A stretch of DNA of 64,000 nt from CAXXOK01 sp001604115 (GTDB taxonomy: Bacteria > Bacillota > Clostridia > Christensenellales > Aristaeellaceae), in contig JAYFOV010000017.1 of the NCBI GenBank assembly GCA_034928535.1, positions 55,362 to 119,361 of the forward strand. Direction: 5' to 3'. Position numbers and translations under genes: made by a program. Positions within the stretch are counted from its first letter, which is position 1, and each line of letters opens with the position of its first letter. Shown here piece after piece: positions 59,862 through 64,000 of the stretch. The notes beneath the pieces were generated by a model, which saw nothing but the letters and a program-made list of their open reading frames with translations, did not search any database and was not told where the DNA came from.

Positions 59862-60844
59862 CAAGCGGCCCTCCTATCGGCATTGCGCTGCGCGCGCTTC
59901 GCCTGACGCAGCATCTTTTTCTGCCGTACTTCGTACTTATCGCGCATCATATAGAACACGAAAACAGACAAGATCGCGATAATCACAAACATGATCATGC
60001 TGGCAGCGGCTGCCCGGTTATACATATACGTACCGCTGAATGCCTGCGAGTAGATGAATACGCTGGTGGTCATCGTTTCGTTGGCAGGGCCGCCGTTCCA
60101 GATATAGAGTTTGGGAATGTCGAACATGTTCAGGCCGCCGATCAGGCTGGTGATGAGCGTAAAGAGCAATATGGTGCGCAGACAGGGCAACGTGATACGA
60201 AAGAACGACTGCCTTGGCGTGGCGCCGTCGATTTCCGCCGATTCAAAAAGCTCCGGATTGATGCCCAACACGCCGGAAATGAGGATAATGGTCGTATAGC
60301 CATACCACATCCAAAATTGGATAAAAGCAACCACCAACTTCGCAGCCCAAGGATTGGTGGTAAAATCAAACGGTGCGCTGGTAAGGCCAAGGGACATCAG
60401 AATCGAGTTCACAGGCCCAACTGGGTAGCCGAAAATCGATGCGAAAAGAATGGCGACTGTTGCCGCAGTAATAATGTTGGGCATATAGAACAGCACCTTA
60501 AAGGCGCCTTGCCCGCGGATTTTGCGGCTTCTATTGGTGAACCAGGCGGTGAGCAACAGCGCCAGGCCAATTTGCGGAATAAAGTTTATGATCCAGATCA
60601 CCAGTGTGTTCACCAGTGATTTTTGGAATGTGCCATTGTTGATAATGCTGACAAAATTGCCAAACGGCTTTTCCAGAAAGTTGAAGGTGGTTGCCGTGAC
60701 CCCTTTAAAATCGGTAAAACCAATCACGGTCGTAAATAGCGTGGGATAGAGCATGAAAATTAAAAACGCCAGAATAAATGGGATGCTAAAGAGATAGCCA
60801 TATTTCTCATAGCTGACGCTCTTGGTTCGCTTGCCGCTTTGCAT
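59861..60844 (-). CDS. Sugar ABC transporter permease (MalF type)
   Basis: A 327-residue CUT1 permease. Features are 'YGYLFSIPFILAFLIFMLYPTLFTTVIGFTDF', the coupling motif 'ESAEIDGATPRQSFFRITLPCLRTI', and a long basic C-terminal tail ('RDKYEVRQKKMLRQAKRAQRNADRRA'). It is separated from the binding-protein gene by about 100 bp with a strong hairpin. No ATPase gene is nearby. Confidence 0.93.
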   Translation of the reverse strand: MQSGKRTKSVSYEKYGYLFSIPFILAFLIFMLYPTLFTTVIGFTDFKGVTATTFNFLEKPFGNFVSIINNGTFQKSLVNTLVIWIINFIPQIGLALLLTAWFTNRSRKIRGQGAFKVLFYMPNIITAATVAILFASIFGYPVGPVNSILMSLGLTSAPFDFTTNPWAAKLVVAFIQFWMWYGYTTIILISGVLGINPELFESAEIDGATPRQSFFRITLPCLRTILLFTLITSLIGGLNMFDIPKLYIWNGGPANETMTTSVFIYSQAFSGTYMYNRAAAASMIMFVIIAILSVFVFYMMRDKYEVRQKKMLRQAKRAQRNADRRAA

Positions 60845-60885
60845 AGCGATTCCTCCCTCAGTAGTAGGTGATCCCCGGTTTCATA

Positions 60886-60925
60886 AGCGTATGGACGGAC
60901 GGATCATTCCGCCCGCCCATACGCT
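60886..60925 (-). terminator. Hairpin between binding-protein and permease genes (operon 3)
   Basis: AGCGTATGG(A/G)CGG.CGG stem of about 15 bp with an ATCATT loop. The T-tract is poor, so read-through to the permeases is expected. Confidence 0.6.
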
Positions 60926-60945
60926 GGAAACAAAGGTTTACGGGA

Positions 60946-62289
60946 TTATTCAGCGGCTTCGATGCCAAGCTGGTCGGTCACGGACTGTTTGAAGTTTGCG
61001 ATCGCTTCGTCACGGGTCACGTTACCGGCAGTGTACTGACGGACGTTGTCGCGCCAGATGTTGTTGATGGTTTCGTCATACTGGGTCAGGTTCTTGCCGT
61101 TTGCAAACTGGTTGGCAGGCACGAACACGTCAAACATGTTCTGGCCGCCCAAGAAGGGCAGTTCGCCATTGCTCATAGCCATCACGGTGCCGGAGGCAAC
61201 GGTGTCCTTGGTGCCGCCTTCGCCGAAGAGCGTGCCATTGGCCCAGTAGTATTGCAGACCCTTGTCGTCGTTCTGCAGGGTGATCCAGTTGATCAGCTCG
61301 CCCACAGCTTCTTTCTTCTCAGAAGCAGCGTTGGCCAAAACCCACGTACCGCCCCAGAAGAAGCCCACAGGAGGATTGCAGACCGCCCAGTCGCCATAGG
61401 TGCCTTCGCCCACGGCGGTGCCGCCGGAGTTGCCAGCCATGACGTAGTTGATCAGCCAAGCGGGGCCGAAGAAGCCGAAGATGGGCTGCGCGCCGATGCC
61501 CTTCATGTCAGCATACCAAGCGTCGGTCCAGTCTCTGGTATCATTGTGGTAGCCGTTGTCCTTGAGGCTCTTGGACAGATCCAGGAACGCTTCGCGGGCG
61601 GGGTCGATGTACAGCTTGCCATCCACGATCCAGCCCTTTTCAGAGCTGTTTTCCACAGCGTGCCAGGGATCGCCGTCGCCGGACACGATGCCGTAGCCCT
61701 TGGCCTTCAGCTCAGCAGCAGCGGCAAGGAACTTGTCCCAGCCGGGGCCAACTTTGTCGGCAACCACAGCGGGATCATCGGAGCCCCACACATCTTTGGC
61801 GATGGAGCGACGATAGATGAAAGCACCGCCGGTCGCCTGGTAGCCCAGACCCACGAGCGCGTTGTCGGAGGGGCGGGTGCCGATTTCAACGGTGTACTTT
61901 GCGATGTCGGCAGCAGCCACGGCGCTATCCACATCGATGCCCAGTTCGCTATACGGAGCCGCATAGCTGGACATGTCGCCCTGGGTGTACTTGAGCACGA
62001 AAGCGGACTCCGCGCAGTACATGTCAGGAGCATCGGCACCGCCGGCAGACAGCGCCTGGTCCAGCGCGGGCTGGTAGAGGCCGTCGGTGGTGGCGATGAT
62101 GGTCGCGTTGATGGTGTAGCCGAAGTCAGGATTCAGCTCAATGTAACGGTTGAGCATCTTGGGAACTTCGTCCGTGAAGGTGTACACATTGATGACGCCT
62201 TTGCTGGCTTCCGCAGAAGCAGCGCCGAACGCGGTCATCATAGAGAGAACCAGCGTCAGGCAAACGATGAGAGACAATACCTTCTTCAT
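60946..62289 (-). CDS. Extracellular sugar-binding protein
   Basis: A 447-residue solute-binding protein. The signal peptide runs to about residue 26 (ASA-E); Cys10 lies in the hydrophobic core but not in a lipobox. The layout is that of CUT1 binders: 'INVYTFTDEVPKMLNRYIELNPDFGYTI', 'DMYCAESAFVLKYTQGDMSSYAAPYSELG', 'ALVGLGYQATGGAFIYRRSIAKDVWGSDDP', and aromatic residues in 'IFGFFGPAWLINYVMAG' and 'VGFFWGGTWVLANAA'. These suggest an oligosaccharide ligand. It is preceded by a near-consensus promoter. Confidence 0.93.
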   Translation of the reverse strand: MKKVLSLIVCLTLVLSMMTAFGAASAEASKGVINVYTFTDEVPKMLNRYIELNPDFGYTINATIIATTDGLYQPALDQALSAGGADAPDMYCAESAFVLKYTQGDMSSYAAPYSELGIDVDSAVAAADIAKYTVEIGTRPSDNALVGLGYQATGGAFIYRRSIAKDVWGSDDPAVVADKVGPGWDKFLAAAAELKAKGYGIVSGDGDPWHAVENSSEKGWIVDGKLYIDPAREAFLDLSKSLKDNGYHNDTRDWTDAWYADMKGIGAQPIFGFFGPAWLINYVMAGNSGGTAVGEGTYGDWAVCNPPVGFFWGGTWVLANAASEKKEAVGELINWITLQNDDKGLQYYWANGTLFGEGGTKDTVASGTVMAMSNGELPFLGGQNMFDVFVPANQFANGKNLTQYDETINNIWRDNVRQYTAGNVTRDEAIANFKQSVTDQLGIEAAE

Positions 62290-62347
62290 AGTTTGGATCG
62301 CACCTCCTAAATTTTTACCAGATGAACGAACCACCTTGGTCAACATC

Positions 62348-62376
62348 ATTATAGCTTCCTCAAACGATTTAGTCAA
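62348..62376 (-). promoter_or_regulatory. Promoter of sugar ABC operon 3
   Basis: Minus strand TTGACT (62371-62376), 17 bp, TATAAT (62348-62353). Confidence 0.85.
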
Positions 62377-63349
62377 GGCCTTTTTTCTACCATTTTGGAA
62401 AAGCCCTGATTTTGCCATTTCCTGAAAACCCAAGTCAGCAAACGCCTTGCACGTATAGGTGTGCACATGCGTGCACAATGTGCTCGGGCACTTTTTGTCG
62501 CCTCCTGCAGCGCATATCAACCTCCCATGCACGGCAGTTTGCCATCTCATGGCGGAAAATTTTGGTGGCTTGGCAGCGTCCGGGCTTGGATGCCGGAAAT
62601 AATGCGGACATTGGTCGGTTCCTGCTGACATTTTGGATCGCGTCTACTGGCTTGCGTTTGCCAAAGCATTTAAGAGCAACTTTGTTGTCGATGCATTGAT
62701 TTCTATGACATTGAACCGCATTGGGGCACTGATCGGATGCCGATCACACCTCCGCACGTCGGCCGGGCTTGCTTGTCACAAGAGGTATCCGCGTATTGCC
62801 AACCAAAGAAAATGCATATGAAACCGATTTCTGTTACCATCATTTCAATGTTCCAAAATTATATGTGCATAATGAACGCTTTTCACGATGTTTCATTGTG
62901 TATTTCTCATTTTCGGTAAAAGGTTTCCGTAGCCATTATGTTTGCGGCTCACTTTCCTCTATATTAGCATCTACATAGCGGTTGTGCTCCGCTGCGCCGT
63001 GACGCAACGCCCCGCCTACCTTTCGTCATCCACAGTGTACTTACTCGTTCGCTATCCTTATTATATGCTCCGCTCTTTCGCAGGCTCCTCATGCCCCGGC
63101 TCACGGTCTGTGTCGCTCCTTGTTTTGAATCCTTCGCACAAACCATCCCCCATCAGGGTAATCGCTCTCCATTTCCCAGAAAATTTCTATAAAACGCTTG
63201 CATTCCCGTAGCAAGTTTGCTATAATACATTCTGCTGGTTTGCAGTAGGAATTCGCTTTCGCATGGCGGCTGTGTAATGCTTTAGTATCGGTCAGTAGCC
63301 ATCCTTCCTTGGCGGCATGCGTATTTGCGGCAGGCAGCATCTTCTATAT
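62377..63349. other. ~970-bp gene-free region before tRNA-Ala
   Basis: No frame with a ribosome site and protein-like composition was found on either strand. GC falls along the region. The stretch about 62980-63130 is unusual: on the minus strand it reads GAGC/GGAGC-rich (GAGCCGGGG, GGAGCCTGCG, AGAGCGGAGC), a style seen at ends of some clostridial integrative elements; a 60-codon frame here lacks support. Confidence 0.45.
63198..63226 (+). promoter_or_regulatory. Candidate promoter upstream of tRNA-Ala
   Basis: TTGCAT (63198-63203), 17 bp, TATAAT (63221-63226), about 115 bp before the mature tRNA. Confidence 0.7.
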
Positions 63350-63425
63350 GGGGCATTAGCACAGTTGGTAGCGCGCGACATTCGCATTGTCGAGGTCAGG
63401 AGTTCGAATCTCCTATGCTCCACCA
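63350..63425 (+). tRNA. tRNA-Ala (anticodon CGC)
   Basis: A 76-base cloverleaf with encoded CCA. The acceptor stem GGGGCAT/ATGCTCC includes the G3-U70 wobble that identifies alanine tRNAs. D arm GCAC-AGTTGGTA-GCGC, anticodon stem CGACA/TGTCG with loop TTCGCAT (anticodon CGC, reads GCG), T arm AGGAG-TTCGAAT-CTCCT. The D stem contains an A12-C23 mismatch. Confidence 0.95.
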
Positions 63426-63431
63426 TATAAG

Positions 63432-63466
63432 AACGTCAGTATTGATACAATGCTGGCGTTTTTATT
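63432..63466 (+). terminator. Terminator after tRNA-Ala
   Basis: AACGTCAGTATT / AATGCTGGCGTT stem (12 bp with two G-T pairs) followed by TTTATTTT. Confidence 0.8.
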
Positions 63467-63591
63467 TTGCACACGGTAGTCGTTAGAAGGTCTTGGTAGC
63501 AAGGCTTTCTGGCGGCTTTTTTGTTTTCTGCCGTTTGTAGAGTGCAAAGAAAAAGCCCCGTCTATGGAGCATATAGATTGATTGCGCCTTC

Positions 63592-63649
63592 CACTCGGCA
63601 AACGGTAACTTGGGGGTGTGCATAGGGTGTGCACTCGGCAAACGCTAAC
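63592..63649. repeat. Pair of 18-bp direct repeats
   Basis: CACTCGGCAAACG(G/C)TAAC at 63592-63609 and 63632-63649, 17 of 18 identical, spaced 40 bp. It lies in AT-rich DNA after the tRNA and may be a binding site for an element-encoded protein such as an integrase or excisionase. The rest of 63467-63728 shows only CAAA-rich short repeats (63707-63728). Confidence 0.6.
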
Positions 63650-63728
63650 CAAGTGAAGCAAATTATAGTTATAGGTTCGTCATTGCAACTCAAATGCAAA
63701 TAAATATCAACAAACAACAACAAACAAC

Positions 63729-63757
63729 TTGTAAAGACACAAATTTTGTGCTATACT
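63729..63757 (+). promoter_or_regulatory. Promoter with embedded operator, HTH gene
   Basis: TTGTAA (63729-63734), 17 bp, TATACT (63752-63757). The spacer contains the palindrome CACAAATTTTGTG (63738-63750), well placed for a repressor. Confidence 0.65.
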
Positions 63758-63803
63758 TTATTGTAGGTTTGTATAACCACCAGAAATATGACGAGGTGAA
63801 AAA

Positions 63804-63998
63804 ATGAGCGAGATTATCAATGACAAGTGGATAAATATTGATGAAGCAGCTACTTACTTAGGCGTGAAGTCCGTTACCGTAAGGGACGGGATTAGAAAAG
63901 ATAAAGGAATACCCGCCCACAAGATAGGAAAACAGTGGAAGTTCAAAGTGTCCGAGCTTGATGCTTGGGTCAAAAGCGGCAAAAGCGCTATGGAGTAA
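63804..63998 (+). CDS. Excisionase-type helix-turn-helix protein
   Basis: A 64-residue DNA-binding protein of the excisionase/MerR-like winged-helix group ('WINIDEAATYLGVKSVTVRDGIRKDKGIPAHKIGKQWKFKVSELDAWVKSGKSA'). Such proteins act as recombination directionality factors or as small regulators placed before restriction-modification genes. GACGAGGTG precedes the ATG. Its codon use is AT-richer than anything to the left of the tRNA, which supports acquisition with an integrated element that continues beyond the window. Confidence 0.87.
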   Translation: MSEIINDKWINIDEAATYLGVKSVTVRDGIRKDKGIPAHKIGKQWKFKVSELDAWVKSGKSAME

Positions 63999-64000
63999 AT

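Noticed and set aside
60868..62310. A 480-codon plus-strand open frame
   Set aside because: Antisense to the binding protein of operon 3; composition is that of a reverse frame.
62964..63146. A 60-codon minus-strand frame in the gap before the tRNA
   Set aside because: No ribosome site; composition reflects the GAGC-rich repeats of this stretch.
1..64000. CRISPR arrays, toxin-antitoxin or restriction systems
   Set aside because: No regularly spaced repeats and no defence-type genes were found; only the excisionase-like gene at the right edge hints at an element beyond the window.

Overview
The window looks like chromosome from a moderately GC-rich member of the Clostridia (Bacillota). Signs of this are ruvC next to ruvAB-queA, a CD1247-type acidic zinc-ribbon protein, a walJ-rlmH pair, coaX-type pantothenate kinase, strong GGAGG ribosome binding sites, sigma-A promoters with 17-bp spacers, and several TTG/GTG starts. 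An uncultured gut or Christensenellales-like lineage would fit, but that is an inference. No rRNA, CRISPR array, complete insertion sequence or prophage was seen. The last ~650 bases, after a tRNA-Ala gene, are clearly more AT-rich and look like the edge of an integrated element.

Layout. 1-2970: a CUT1 sugar ABC transporter (binding protein, then a permease cut by the window edge) with a divergent AraC regulator. 2971-9610: a phosphate regulon, with pstS diverging from pstC-pstA-pstB-phoU-phoB-phoR; both promoters carry 11-bp-phased Pho-box arrays, and PstS has its two halves in swapped order. 9611-17880: CorC/HlyC-type protein, HAD phosphatase, a paired 78-bp intergenic repeat, yigZ-sdaAB-sdaAA, then ruvC-ruvA-ruvB-queA. 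17881-26272: plsY, hom, coaX, an ECF S component with a structured leader, a CD1247-type protein, efp, Xaa-Pro peptidase, LUD protein, CapA. 26273-30510: a zinc regulon (zur, znuBC, znuA) in which both znu promoters share a 17-bp palindromic box.

30511-38575: a second sugar ABC operon running on into MBL hydrolase, inositol-monophosphatase-like and MgtC genes. Facing it is a 741-residue regulator that joins a LacI repressor to a complete ABC-type solute-binding domain. 38576-48840: a small heme/iron cluster (b5-type lipoprotein, b-type membrane protein, ferritin-like protein), a UPF0303 protein, SulP transporter, SDR, walJ-hypothetical-rlmH, FMN-binding protein and flavodoxin, and a secreted triple-repeat protein. 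48841-57711: a ROK-regulated operon (ROK, BadF/GlcNAc-kinase-like, GPH symporter, PIG-L deacetylase) that looks like amino-sugar glycoside use, then a D-lactate-dehydrogenase-like protein, an ABC exporter and an 8-oxoguanine-deaminase-like amidohydrolase. 57712-62380: a third sugar ABC operon ending in a YesL-like protein. 62381-64000: gene-poor DNA, tRNA-Ala(CGC) and an excisionase-like HTH gene.

Recurrent themes are that all five periplasmic-type binding proteins lack a lipobox cysteine, and that all three sugar-transporter operons carry a strong hairpin between the binding-protein gene and the first permease gene. The most unusual items are the circularly permuted PstS, the LacI/solute-binding-protein fusion and the paired zinc-box promoters.
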